From Elmis aenea (lineage: Eukaryota > Arthropoda > Insecta > Coleoptera > Elmidae): a stretch of DNA of 64,000 nucleotides. The stretch spans positions 1 to 64,000 of the forward strand of contig CANTFG010000160.1 in assembly GCA_947652605.1 (NCBI GenBank), written 5' to 3'. Shown here piece by piece: positions 47,301 to 57,729 of this stretch. Under the pieces are notes generated by a model. It saw only the letters and a program-made list of their open reading frames with translations, was not told the DNA's origin and did no database searches. Made by a program: the position numbers and the translations under genes. Numbering within the stretch: position 1 is the first letter of the stretch; every line of letters begins with the position of its first letter.

Positions 47301-47411
47301 GTAGGGTAGAGAGCTGGTCTATCGCTACAACCCTCCTCCTTTATCCGGGCTTGGGACCGGCAAGGACAGTTTCGGAGCTACTCAATTCACCCCTCCACTG
47401 TCCCAGGCGGA
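44352..47411 (-). mobile_element. full-length RTE-like LINE, 3060 bp, 15-bp TSD
   Basis: GTTAAAGTTTCTTTT is duplicated exactly at 44337-44351 and 47412-47426. The 3' end is a short TA-dinucleotide tail at 44352-44365. The 5' leader is about 200 bp, with GGGACAGTGGAGGGGTG and GGTCCCAAGCCCGG. Size, single ORF, short leader and microsatellite tail fit the RTE clade. Confidence 0.92.
44478..47210 (-). CDS. RTE-like LINE polyprotein: APE endonuclease and reverse transcriptase
   Basis: A 910-codon ORF. The APE-type endonuclease occupies about residues 1-245, with Asn7, Glu34 (LSETK), Asp141/Asn143 (GDFNGRV) and Ser233-Asp234-His235. The reverse transcriptase runs about 440-770: NKAPGPGDLP, QSGFRPGRSCTD, Asp595 in FIDLKKAFDS, GVKQGCCLSP and FADD at 695-698. 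A C-terminal RWYGHLRRM and GRPRK tail follows. It ends at TGA (44480-44478) directly after RKM. The next codons stay open for about 32 more residues to a TAG at 44381-44379, and the expected residue at the stop is Trp (GRPRK-x-W pattern). A late TGG-to-TGA change has therefore probably trimmed the C-terminus. The catalytic parts look intact. The first ATG was chosen; the frame is open upstream to about 47335 without another ATG. Confidence 0.93.
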   Translation of the reverse strand: MNIGCWNIQGLSTKEDQVFRELHTYKVDIAVLSETKKKGQGNRYTDEYIYFWSGVEKTTRAKAGVIVAIKRKLERHIVNWNPINERILIIDLKIKGRDIRIFGIYAPTDDSNTSIKDDFFEKLSDELSKTKSKQEIIMLGDFNGRVGKALDSKVIGRHGEDVVNENGTRWLELCQQHSLKVLNGFFQHKEINKYTWIQKTKKLRSILDYIAIKQDSYIRPFDVKVWRGAECGSDHLLVKSPIEIKYNKHTVEDKQQGKDVIAEVHNLESLKNESTSFLYKIRIAQQLQEDITGTPEEIYEKLKEKLHKAASEALGTREKKTKNFWWTDELSEIVKEKKMLYFKYLTTKDEEDRKQYDRYRYIVKKEIKKIKNAAWDSKCAQINSMIGGSRSREAWKTINSLRKNSNEAKKINPIRTETWKEYYSDLLIEKRIEYLDTRLDVDEVEENEIEQITVEELKKALQKMKNNKAPGPGDLPIELLKHATTRTLEIICDIFNKGLRGENIPTDWKISHINSIYKKGSRNDCENYRGISVTSSVGRLYGRVLKERIEKEAKEIEDQSGFRPGRSCTDNLFTLKHLAEKNLAKGRELHVTFIDLKKAFDSVPLQKLWLTLEQAGINKIYLNAVKTLYRENQAVAKAGNQVSQPFSPSKGVKQGCCLSPTLFKIYLCAALKHWTRKCSPMGALLGESPIYTILFADDQIVIAEDQQDMTYMLNKLIEEYKKWGLEVNTEKTQYMVIGGRGHDIQLDNETIKNVSRYEYLGVTICEDGRDDKDIIKKIGRGKNMIKTLHPILWNKNLTRKTKINIFKTIIEPVLTYGAEIWVRDKSMNQRLLSAEMAYWRRCCGLSLYDHVRNEDIRDKMKIKGNIIDHINEKQLRWYGHLRRMKEERIPIKVWNWTPAQRNKRGRPRKM

Positions 47412-47599
47412 GTTAAAGTTTCTTTTCTTAAATAAATAATGTAAATGCATTTTATTTTAAACAACATTGTCAAAAAACAATAGTTTATAAACGGCATGAC
47501 GGCAATCGTCCTAAAAATTTTTACCTAGGAAAGAAATCTTTGAAAGATGCAATTTAACTTACCTGTTTGTTATTATTTCTTAACGAACTCATTTTTATT

Positions 47600-47985
47600 A
47601 GGTAGAAAAAAATGTACTGGATGCTGAAAAGAAAATCTCAGATATCCACACAAAACAAATTACTACTGTATAATCAGATACTAAAGCCTGTTTGGACCTA
47701 TGGGGTTCAGCTTAGGGGCTGCGCAAGTAAAACAAGCATAAAAGAAATTTAAACTTTCCAAAATAAAGTTCTGCGAGATATTGTGAGACCACCATGGTAC
47801 GTGAGGAACGATGCCTTCATAGAGACTTGAATATTTCCACTGTTAAGAAGGAAATCAAGAGGCTAGCAAAAAATCATAAAACAAGGCTACTTATCCATAA
47901 CATCAGAATGGTACACAAACTTCTGGACTTGAATGTAGTGAGAAGGTTGCAAAGAACCAAACCCTTCGAGTTATGTAGGGTGAAC
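47600..47985 (+). pseudogene. jockey-like RT C-terminal relic
   Basis: Plus-strand translation in two frames gives KMYWMLKRKSQIST, NKLLLYNQILKPVWTYGVQL and, after a frame change, HRDLNISTVKKEIKRLAKNH. This is the region after the RT domain of jockey-clade ORF2. Similar sequence is at 57734-58208. No catalytic part remains. Confidence 0.8.
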
Positions 47986-48040
47986 GTGTAAAAGCAGAAC
48001 TAAGTGAAGTGCGTTGATAACAATACGTGAAAAAGTGTAT

Positions 48041-48215
48041 ACAGGGTGCACCACGATCCTGAGATTCTTCGATAGCTCCTTTATTACTTAAAAAAAAAAT
48101 GTAATACAAATATTGTGCGAACTTATTTTTTACATAATCTAAAATTATTTTCAAATTTGTTTGAGCGGCACAAATGCAATGATTTTTTTAAATAGAACAC
48201 TATATTTTTACATTT
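48041..48215. repeat. degraded TACAGGG-ended repeat
   Basis: Begins TATACAGGGTGCACCACG. About 170 bp on, TTTAAATAGAACACTATATTTTTA looks like a mutated right end of the type TTTAAATAGAACACCCTGTA seen at 55802-55823. Confidence 0.45.
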
Positions 48216-49613
48216 CTTATGTTACAAGGTTACAACAGAAATCGTTGCTTTTTAGTTATTCAGAATTAATTTAAAAAGGTTTTTTTAATGTAGTATACCA
48301 ATTTTAATGGTTCGATATTAGGGATAATACATTAAACTAAAAGAGTTTATTAACATTGTATAAACAAGAATATTGTGTTTATAATGAAGAGAGTACATGA
48401 GCTCTGACATTAAGGTTTATTTTAGTGAACAGTCAATATTTTACAAAGCATAATTCAGTGGCGATTATATCGTCATACAATTTTTATTAATTTAAAATAG
48501 AGATACAAACGCAATGTTATTCTAAATTACAATATTAAGTTTAACAAAAACGTTTTAATTTCTAAATGTGTTTGGATAAAACAATTTAATAAAGAAAATT
48601 GAAATACTGGACGGTATTATAGTGATGATTTAATTATTTTCAATTAAGAGAATATCCGCATGATCGATTTTGTTGTCTTCTTACTAAACAACTTTAATGA
48701 TTGAAATTTAATTTAATTAACAGCCTTGTTTAATTAAAAGTTTGTTGTTTGAAACACAAATTTAATGGATAATGAAATCAAATTTACTACTACACATATT
48801 ATAAAACATATTACATTATCACTAGACTATGAAATTTTTTATATTCAGGTAAAATCAGTGATTCCAAAATGATAGAATTCGTTTTTTTTTTAAATGTAAA
48901 TTAAGTTATAGTAAGTAAAAGCTTTTAGTAATAAAGTGTAGGGGATATAAAAAATTATCAAAATTTTATTCCAAAGATTGTCCCTTTAACTAAACTGCTA
49001 ACTGGTTGCGGTGTCATATATCTATAATTTTAGACATTAGCTGTGTGTGTATCGTTTTATTTCGCCTTGACACAATAATTTATAATTTAATATCTATGCT
49101 CATTATCTACGATATGTATATCGATTTCAAAGTCTTCTATTATTTAACGTAATTACAGAACTATTGCTGAATCAATAAAAAGTACATGTTAGTGTTATTC
49201 TAGAAAATATTAAACAATTCTGTAGATAGTTTCAAATAATAGTCGTAAATTTATTTTTCAGTTACCGATGTATAAGTTATAAATTAATATTTTATTTTGT
49301 GTACACTTATCTACAATATTCCTATTACATTAAATAAAAAATTCTACATAGTTAGGTTTCGTTGATACCTCTGCATTATACATAAAATAGAGTATTAACA
49401 ATGCTACTGATTTGGTGGTTGCTATTACACCACACACCTTTCGATTTTAAAAGCATTTATTTATGTTTTTCTAAATAGGAACATTTGTAGAATTTACTTT
49501 GTATTTTGAAATTCAGCAACCCGAAAAAGGATATTTATAAAAGGTGTTATCTATTTAAATATCATTAAAAAAACGGTGTACTACTGTGGAGCTTTTGCAA
49601 TGTGCAAAAACAT
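48216..49613. other. spacer
   Basis: Very AT-rich, nothing recognised. Confidence 0.4.
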
Positions 49614-50185
49614 AAAAATGTTTATATTTTGGTAACTGGTTGAGATAATTAAAAAAAATTTAGGGCGCATTTGGGCGCTAAAGAATGGCAACGGTTTTAG
49701 AATTTTTGGTGATACTTGGCGTGCCAACTTCACGCTCCTTAATTAAGTAATTGATCATAACTCGCAACTAGTACCTAGAGATAATTTTTTTAAAAATCAG
49801 GCGCATATTAAGCGCTAAAGTATGAGACGAATTTTAGAATTACTGGAAATAGTTGGCGGGCCAGTGTGAACTTGGCACGCCACTTAATTAATTAGCTATA
49901 TCTCGGTAATCCGTTGAGCAAAATTAAAAATTTTTAGGGCGCATTTGGGCGCATATTGGGCGCTAAAGGATGAGACAAATTTTAGAATTTTTGGAAATAG
50001 TTGGCGTGCCAGCGTGAAGTTGGCACGCCACTTAATTAATTAGCTATATCTCGGTAACCCGTTAAGCAAAATTAAAAATTTTTAGGGCGCATTTGGGCGC
50101 ATATTGAGCGCTAAAAGATGAGACTAATTTTAAAATTTGCGCCGATGGTTGGCGTGCCAACTTCACGCACCCGCAAAATCGCAGC
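49614..50185. repeat. 148-bp satellite-like tandem array, about 4 copies
   Basis: TAGCTATATCTCGGTAA recurs at 49893 and 50041 (period 148 bp), with two older copies upstream and shared TTTAGGGCGCATTTGGGCG and GCGCTAAA words. Each unit contains a hairpin, for example GGCGTGCCA...TGGCACGCC at 50003-50029, with a perfect 9-bp stem. Confidence 0.85.
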
Positions 50186-51282
50186 ATAGTTGGCGCTGAT
50201 ATTGTCCAGTTCTAGGGATTACCTTATATTTTAACACCAGGGTTACTTTGTGCAATTGGGCCTTAGTTACGACTTACGAGGATATAATAGCCAACTTTTT
50301 AGGTTTTTTTCTCTAATGAATGACATGTAGGTAACTTGTAGAAAATTAATTAAAGGTACCTGTACTAATAGCAGTTAATGTTTTAATGATCGGTACATTT
50401 CTAATGTCATGAAAAACCTTTGAACCTAATAAATTTTAATTAAGTTAATCAATATTAAGAATTTTATAGGCTTTACTTAATAATTTTTTCCCTCATTTTG
50501 TTTAATAATGGCACAAAATGTTTCCACGTATTTTTGTTAGCCAACAAATTATTTAGCATATTAAGCCGTGCTATATCAATAATTCACGTATTTCTTGTAT
50601 GGCACCATTACTGTGTCAATTGTTTCCAATTGATAATAACGATGATGCTCAAAATGTTCTATACATTTTATATTATACACTATTCCATAAATGTACATTA
50701 CCATATTAAATATTCATATACCTACACGTATAATGATATTTGGCCTTTTTGTTTACAATAAAAACCAACACGTGGTTGATTACTGTTATCAGCTATCAAT
50801 AAAGGTGCTTCTTTGACATGTTTGAATTATTACTGTCAACGAACATTTTATGGTCAGTGTAGTGTTAGAAAGAGACCGACGTCCAATAAACATTTAGTTT
50901 TAATATGCATTGTATAGAAGTACTATCGCGGTGTATTCATCTAAATAAGTAGAAAATTAAGACAATCTGTTCTATGCGATCTATTCGTTTTGTCAAAGAT
51001 ATAATCTTAGCAATATAAACCTGTCATTCTTGTTTATGTACTGAATACAGTATGATTTAAAAAAGTGGTACCCTATTTTAAAGGCATGTACTACTAATTA
51101 AAATAAACACAATAACTTTTATTAAATATAACTCTTAAACGATTTGGTTAATAGTTATTTACGTAACAACACCGAAAAGTGGTACTTTACTGGACGACTA
51201 TGCAATTTTGGGACGAGCCGTAGGCGAGTCCTGAAAGCTTACGAGTCCAGTAAAATCACTTTCCAGGTATGAACGTACAATA
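50186..51282. other. spacer
   Basis: AT-rich, no gene recognised. Confidence 0.4.
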
Positions 51283-51580
51283 TTTTCCTGCGTCCGTCAC
51301 TGACACCAAAATCACTATTGCCACCATCCATAATTAAACAATAACTTAAAACAATTCAGGTGAAAATTCGCTTGGTGGTATAATGACGCTTTTTTGACAG
51401 CGCAAATCAACAAAACAACTCATCACCAAGGCAACCAGGTAGTTACTTACCGACCTAGGCCGTTAAAGACAACTCATTACCATGGCAACCACTTACTCTC
51501 TGACCCAGGTCGGTAAAGATGTATTTTCCAGCCTAAAAATTTATCGGAAACAACTGATATTCTGGACGGACGCAGAAAAA
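51283..51580. mobile_element. TIR element with TTTTC(C)TGCGTCCGTC ends, about 298 bp
   Basis: TTTTCCTGCGTCCGTC at 51283-51298 and the inverted GACGGACGCAGAAAA at about 51565-51580. Inside, a unit of about 52 bp (CTCATCACCAAGGCAACCAG through CGTTAAAGA) is repeated with changes (CTCATTACCATGGCAACCAC through CGGTAAAGA). No coding sequence; target duplication not resolved. Confidence 0.55.
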
Positions 51581-52925
51581 AGGTAATAATTTTCTTAGCA
51601 AAACTACTTCTTCTCAATCAGGAGTAGGAGTACAAAGTCAACTAAATTGGGTTCCAATCCTTTTTGATAAAAAAGAGCTGCTTCTGTAGTGTTCCGTTTC
51701 CATGCATTAAATGCATTGGCGTAGCAATGGGTGCGGTGGATATGGGCTCACGAGCCAAGAGGCACTCCCATCTTGTCAGTGCAGATAGGTCACAAGGTTA
51801 CTATTAGTAATAAGCTTTACTTTTTGCAGAAATACATAGTTATTGCTAAATTCGTATCAGCTGATTAGGATATAATTGTTCTTAAAACTGATTTTATGTT
51901 GTTGAATTTTCTGACAGGCTGGGGATATAAGGAGGTAACTTAAAGTATAAATTCTAAAGGTAGAAGTGGAGACCTGAATAAAAGTTAAACTGTATAATCT
52001 GTGTTCTCTCATATTCAAAAATAATTGTATAATTTTGAAAAATTATGCATTTAAAAAAATGTCTCCTCTGGAGCTCTGGAGCACCCTGTGGTCATCTACC
52101 CTAGGACGAAAACTGTATCGAACAGCCCATTAACTCTGCTTGCACACGTCGTTCGCTTCTGGCTAACAATAAGCCACTGATGAAATGCGTGTCTGTCGTT
52201 TCAGAATTTCTGTAACTGTTACACAACTTGATTCTTTCACAGAAGATGTGAATTTCTACAGACTTACTTTCTAAGGAAAACAAATGACTGGCAATAACGG
52301 ATCGAAAATGTCACGGCAGATGACAGCAGCCAATATATCATCGTACTATGGAAGAAGACGTATGGTGTATTAATTACAAATTTTGTATTAAAATTGTAGA
52401 TTAAAAATGTACCTAATAATTGCCTGAATATTTTTTATTTGTGTTTTACCGTAGGTACGTTACATTTTTATCTCTCTTTTGTTGTTGCACAAATGTAAAG
52501 AAGCTATAAACCACTGCCTTAAATAAAATAGTTTTATCAACATTTTTAAAATAACAAAGCAAAAATTTTGTATAAAATTGTTATTCATCGCATATCAATA
52601 ACAATGAGAACTTAAAAATTGAGCAATTATGTCGCTTACACCTTATAGTCAACCAAATTTGATAAAAGGTTTTTGATTAACAGATTATGTTTTTGTCCAA
52701 GCTGTAATTCCTAGTGCTAATACAACAAATAATTACCAAAGTCAATTGCATAAACATACTATAAGCCCAATAAACTTAATATATTACAAAGAGGCACCCC
52801 TTCATAAATACTTGAAAAATCTGTATTGTTATATAACACAAATGTTTTTTAAGCCAAGATTCACTCATGTAAAATAATAATTACAGTTTATTAAATATTA
52901 TAACTATAATATTAATTATGTGATA
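51581..52925. other. spacer
   Basis: No supported gene. 52080-52320 is less AT-rich and has a 60-codon minus-strand ORF without recognisable motifs. Confidence 0.4.
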
Positions 52926-53669
52926 TACCGGGTGACTGGTTTACACTGTCGCACCCCTATAACTTTTTAAATATTGAAAATAACCCCAACAAACCTCATA
53001 TTTTTGGAAACGGCGACAAATCCTCTATTAAGTGATATGCATTTATTATCTCTACGATGACGTATGTCAAATCCACGATAGGCAATTTTTTTTTTTAATT
53101 ACATAGTATACATTTTTTTGTTGATTCGGATAGAGAATTTAATTCTGAATCCGACCATATATTAAAAAAGTATGCATATATAAGAAAATTTTCGAGAACA
53201 ATCAGTTCAAAGTTTATTTTTTCCACACTATCTGTGAATTAAAATCATTTCTAACTTTTCTTGTTTAGTATAAAGTTCTATTTTTATTTAACAATTAACA
53301 ACTAACAATATTGACAACATAGGTTATAAACTTTAAACTGTCATTTACAGTTGTGATATTAAATAGACTGGTTGCTATAATTTGATAAATAAAACTGTGA
53401 ACTGATTCTTCAAAATTTTCTTATGTATGCATACGTACGAATTCAGAATTAAATTCTCTAACCGAATCAACAACAAAATGTATACTATGTAATTAAAAAA
53501 AAACAACAGTTGCCCATCGCGGATTTGACATACGTCACCGTAGAGATAACAAATGCACATCACTTGATAGAGAAGTTGTCGCCGTTTTCAAAAATATGAG
53601 ATTTGTTGGGGTTATTTTCAATAATTAAAAAGTTTTAGGGGTGCGACAGTCAAACTGTATCAACCGGTA
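52926..53669. repeat. foldback element, 744 bp
   Basis: Ends TACCGGGTGACTGG and, inverted, TACCGGTTGATACAG, flanked by TATA-like sequence. The arms pair through CTGTCGCACCCCTA, ATATTTTTGGAAACGGCGAC and GACGTATGTCAAATCC, to a centre near 53290. The outer arm matches the 12339-13197 element (TGACTGTCRCACCCCTATA), so the two are one subfamily. Confidence 0.85.
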
Positions 53670-53694
53670 TATCATTAATTAATAAATGTTCTTA

Positions 53695-54292
53695 AGTCAA
53701 AACTCAGCAAAATATGTTCAATGTTCAAATATTTATAATGATTATCTCAGCAACAAATTAAAAAACCTTCGTAACTCGTACCACATTAGTTTTAAAAGGT
53801 TTTACACCTTGTTTGTTTTGTGTCTACAGTCTATGTTTTTCTTAAAAAAAAAACTAAAAAACCCTCGTAACTTGCGTATTATTGAAAATAACTGTAGCAA
53901 CTCTTATTTATTTGGAATGAGAAGAAAATAAGGAATTAAAATAGGTCATAGCCAACTACACCTTCTATTTAAAAAAAAATAATTGTGTCATAACTTTTTA
54001 ACGGCGTACTTAATTTTTTTTTCAGTTCAATGAACTTTTACATAAAAATATCTAAAAATAATCTTCACAATTTTTTTCGATATTTACAACAATAACGAAG
54101 ATATCACACATTATAAATATGACCAAAAACTCACTTTTTTAATAAGTCAAAAACCGAAAATGATAAAATATTTTTGAAAACGGTTCTAAGTTTGTGTAAA
54201 ACACTGCATATTCTTTGAAATTGAACCGTTTCTGAATCTTGAATATTAAGCGAGATACCCATGTAACCCCATCGAATTTGGATCACCCTGTA
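53695..54292. repeat. right half of a foldback, abutting the previous one
   Basis: Runs from GTTCAAATATTTATAATG to CGAATTTGGATCACCCTGTA. The outer part matches the right end of 27289-27923 (CGAGATACCCATG..CCCCATCGAATTTGG) and the inner part matches about 25978-26290. The left arm is missing. Confidence 0.75.
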
Positions 54293-55754
54293 CATATTTG
54301 CTAAAAATTTTATATTTCTTTTGTCACCATCATTGTAAAATCGACCTACATCATATGACCAAATATAATTCAAGCTAGCTTAAACAATACATCCAAATAT
54401 TAAAGTTTAACACGATATTTCAATATCACTTTCCACTTATTTATTAACTAACCATCCATTCAGGTAGCATTAAAACGCAGTAATTTAGCCATTTATAAAA
54501 CAATTATGACAGTGGTGGTGGTAAAACGAGGGCGAGAACTTTTAAAGCAAACTCATGTTACGGGGCATTTTTAATTATAAAGCTGACACGTGCGTCTAAT
54601 TCATTGTGTTCCGCCTCGATTACCGAAGTAAAATTATGTTTTTAATTGTTCTATCTGCACCAGCTAGCATGGCAGTTGTTTCTCAAAGCGTTACAACATT
54701 AATAGCGCCGTAAAACTAAAATTATACACTTTATTGCGATCAATTTTGAAAAGTTACTTCGAAACTTTGTCAAGCAAGTGTATGAAATTTTCATTACAAA
54801 AAAGAAAAATTAGATGTTTGGAAACTTTCACTTCGTTGAGAAAATGTTTTAAAAAAATTTCTAACACGATATTTCGTCTCATATGGTTGTTGTTGTTAAT
54901 ATTACAAGTTATAAGTATTGTTTTGTTTTGTAAGTAGTTTTGTAGTGTCATTTTAATGGTTATGTAGGTATTTGGAACACTTTTTTTAGGTTATTTAAGA
55001 ATTTCAAGTCTTTAAGCCTTTAAACGTCACATTTTTTAAGTGTGATAAAATTTGTACTGTTTTTTCGTTAGTAGTTTTCGCAATAATTTCTACGTCCAGC
55101 TTGAGAACAAAGTCCTCGACTGAGTTTCTCGGACAGTTCTACCAAATAAGTATAGTAATTAATACACAAGTTTAAAATGTGCTTAGACATAAAAATCACA
55201 CACAAATAAAATATCAATGAATTTTAAATACCTACTAGAAAAAAAAGTGTCATGAATATTTGATTGCAATATTGTTTATGAACTTAAACTGTATAAAATA
55301 CAACAGAAAAGGTGTAGGTCCAAAAAACTTGAACTCCTTAATAAAGCGACTTGTATATCGTCATCAAATGAATATGAAAAAAGTTTTTGGTATGCGGAGG
55401 TTATATTTAAACATTTAAAAGTTGCAGTCGAACTCTTTAACGATCGATTTGCTTTTGTTCGTGATAGAGGGGTTCAAAGTATAAATTTATGTCGTTTGAT
55501 AGCCCTTTATTGGGAATTATTTTAAGAAAGGTTGCTAAAGGAAAGGTAACTTAGATTTTGCAAGTTTTGTAAGGTTATCGAAAATAACCCTCTAAATCTT
55601 AATTCGTAGTTGTCCGATCTAAACAAATTTTACGGCTATACAGGGGCCTGCATTAGTACGCTTTCATAGCGGCCCGCCCGTAGGAGATAGAAGAAAAACT
55701 TAACGGCATAAAATTATTGGTTTAAAAAGATCTACGTCGTAAAATTATTTTCAA
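54293..55754. other. spacer
   Basis: AT-rich, no gene recognised. Confidence 0.4.
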
Positions 55755-55823
55755 CTATACAGGGTGTTCCATTTTCGCGCTATAGCAAAAACAAAGATTT
55801 TTTTAAATAGAACACCCTGTATA
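55755..55823. repeat. minimal TATACAGGG palindromic element, 69 bp
   Basis: TATACAGGGTGTTCCATTT pairs with TTTAAATAGAACACCCTGTATA around a short centre. It is the smallest member of the set. Confidence 0.7.
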
Positions 55824-56198
55824 TTTTTAGGTCTTCGAATGTCATTTTTTAACCTCTACATGAATGTCTTTTCATTTTTTGATTTTGTGACAGTGTTGCC
55901 AACTTATTAATTTTTATGCACCGAAGTAGGCCGCGCTTATGCAAAACAAGTGCCAGCACTGTAGTCGCCACATTTGCCAACGATACTGCTATACTAGCAA
56001 GCCATAGTGATCCTGGACAGTCATACATCGCCTGCAAGAAAGTATTAACCACATCCAAGACTGGCTAAAAAAATTGCGCGTAATAGCAAATGAAACAAAA
56101 CCGGTACATGTTACGTTTACGATGAAAAGAGACAGTTGTCCACCAAAAAACGTTGAATAGCCAAACGCTTCCACAAGAAACTAGCGCAAAGTATTGTT

Positions 56199-56450
56199 TT
56201 TTTTTTACTGATTTATTTTACTTCGGCATGTTTTTGCTGCTATGGCTAATCACCGTAGTGGAAGAGAAGGGAACTAGGATTAGGTGAGTCAGGGTAGAGG
56301 GTAGGTGGAAGTACTGTCACAGCATTTGCCTATAGTAGGTAGGGGAAACCACCTGAAACCCCTACGATGACAGACGGCCGCGGGATTCGAACCCACGCCT
56401 CCCGACTTTACTCGCTAGGTTGCATACCAACCGGCCACCGAGCTCGGTTT
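56199..56450 (-). mobile_element. tRNA-derived SINE, 252 bp, TSD AAGTATTGTT
   Basis: AAGTATTGTT is duplicated at 56189-56198 and 56451-56460. On the minus strand the head carries a tRNA-like region with A-box-like GGTGGCCGGTTGG and a perfect B box GGTTCGAATCC (56393-56383). The element ends in an A-rich tail (the T run at 56199-56206). It is transcribed by RNA polymerase III and mobilised by a LINE, as known for tRNA SINEs. It is not a functional tRNA: the 3' half does not fold as a cloverleaf. Confidence 0.88.
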
Positions 56451-56456
56451 AAGTAT

Positions 56457-57729
56457 TGTTACGCTCGAAATTTGTTGATGTACTATTTAGTAATTAGTTT
56501 TAATAGTTTCAGTGGTTTACCCTGATAGCTCGTGTGGTTACTCTTCTGGTGACCCACAATCTGTCATGTGAACCGTGGTTATTAGATTAAGATATTACTT
56601 GTATGCATTTTGGGAAATTCCATTTAGATAAGTATTTTGTTTGTTACGCACATTGTTCAGGGTCACCTAACCTTTGAAGGTGACCTGACCACTTTAGCTT
56701 CCTCTGTTCTCTGTTTTCGAATATATCTATTTATTTTGATTATGCAATTTTACCACTTTTGTTATTATCGTGGTCTAAAATAATGTCTTGTGCATCCGAC
56801 TACCGGACGTAACTTGGTCAAAAGGCCTTCGGAAATTGATATAAATTGGGAAGCTTTTTATCAATAAGAGAGAGTCGCTCTAGACTTCCTCACGTGTGTG
56901 CTCTTCGTGCTTCTGCCAGTTATACCAGTGTCCTGAAGGCTTAGCCAGATTTCAACCATGTATTATAATGTAAGTTTATTCTAAAATATATTCTAAGTAT
57001 AAATTCGACATGATATTTGCTTGCCATGTCTAACCCGCTGATCCTGAATTACTAACGTACCTCTCAACAGTTACTATGGCTTCTTAAAGGCCATATACAG
57101 GGTGTGTAAAAATAGGCGGAAGCGCTACACGTGGCGATGTTCTTCGTAAAATTCTAAGTAAAAAATCTTAATACGAAAATGTTGTACCATGCTTCCTATG
57201 GCCTCAGGAACCATTTAAAGATAAGAAAAATTGGTAACATTGCATACATTGATTTGCGTTTGGACATTTTTTTATCAGAAATTTTTACTTAGGTATTTAC
57301 ATTTTTTGTTCGAACTGAAAGCCTTCAGTTCGTAAACATAGCTGCAAACTTTTAAGTATCGACTAACACAAACTAGAAATAATTACGAGAAAAACAGAGA
57401 TGACAGCTAATGACAATGTTGCCATATGTATTATTTTCAATCAAATCAGTGATTTACATATTTTCAACACCAATTTTTGAAAGGAAGAACACAACATATA
57501 GGAAAAAATACTATTCGAAATTTATTTTTATTTCAAATTGCATCTTTTTCATTTGCAAGTATTAAATAATAACGCTTATTACAGAACTAAATGTCAAAAC
57601 TTTGAGGACCTCTTGCAGACACACCAAGCATGGTACAACATTTTCGTATCAAGAGTTTCGACTTAAAATTTTACGAAGAATATCGCCACGTGTAGCGCTT
57701 CCGCCAATTTTTACACACCCTGTATAACA
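56457..57729. mobile_element. solo LTR, TSD GTAT, split by a foldback
   Basis: TGTTACGCTCG at 56457 to TATAACA at 57729, i.e. TG...CA termini, flanked by GTAT at 56453-56456 and 57730-57733. The interrupted jockey sequence proves the insertion limits. The LTR proper is about 640 bp once the foldback at 57096-57724 is discounted. No internal retroelement genes, so it is a solo LTR. The left GTAT overlaps the SINE target repeat. LTR superfamily unknown. Confidence 0.8.
57096..57724. repeat. foldback element, 629 bp, inside the solo LTR
   Basis: TACAGGGTGTGTAAAAATAG and the inverted right end pair for about 105 bp through GGCGGAAGCGCTACACGTGG and CGAAAATGTTGTACCATGC, with a few mismatches. The flanks read ccaTATA and TATAaca, and the LTR end needs only one of them, giving TA or TATA as target duplication. 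No coding. Confidence 0.9.

Noticed and set aside
56340..56450. Possible tRNA gene
   Set aside because: Only the A- and B-box half is tRNA-like, and it lies inside a repeat with target duplication and A-rich tail, so it is a SINE.
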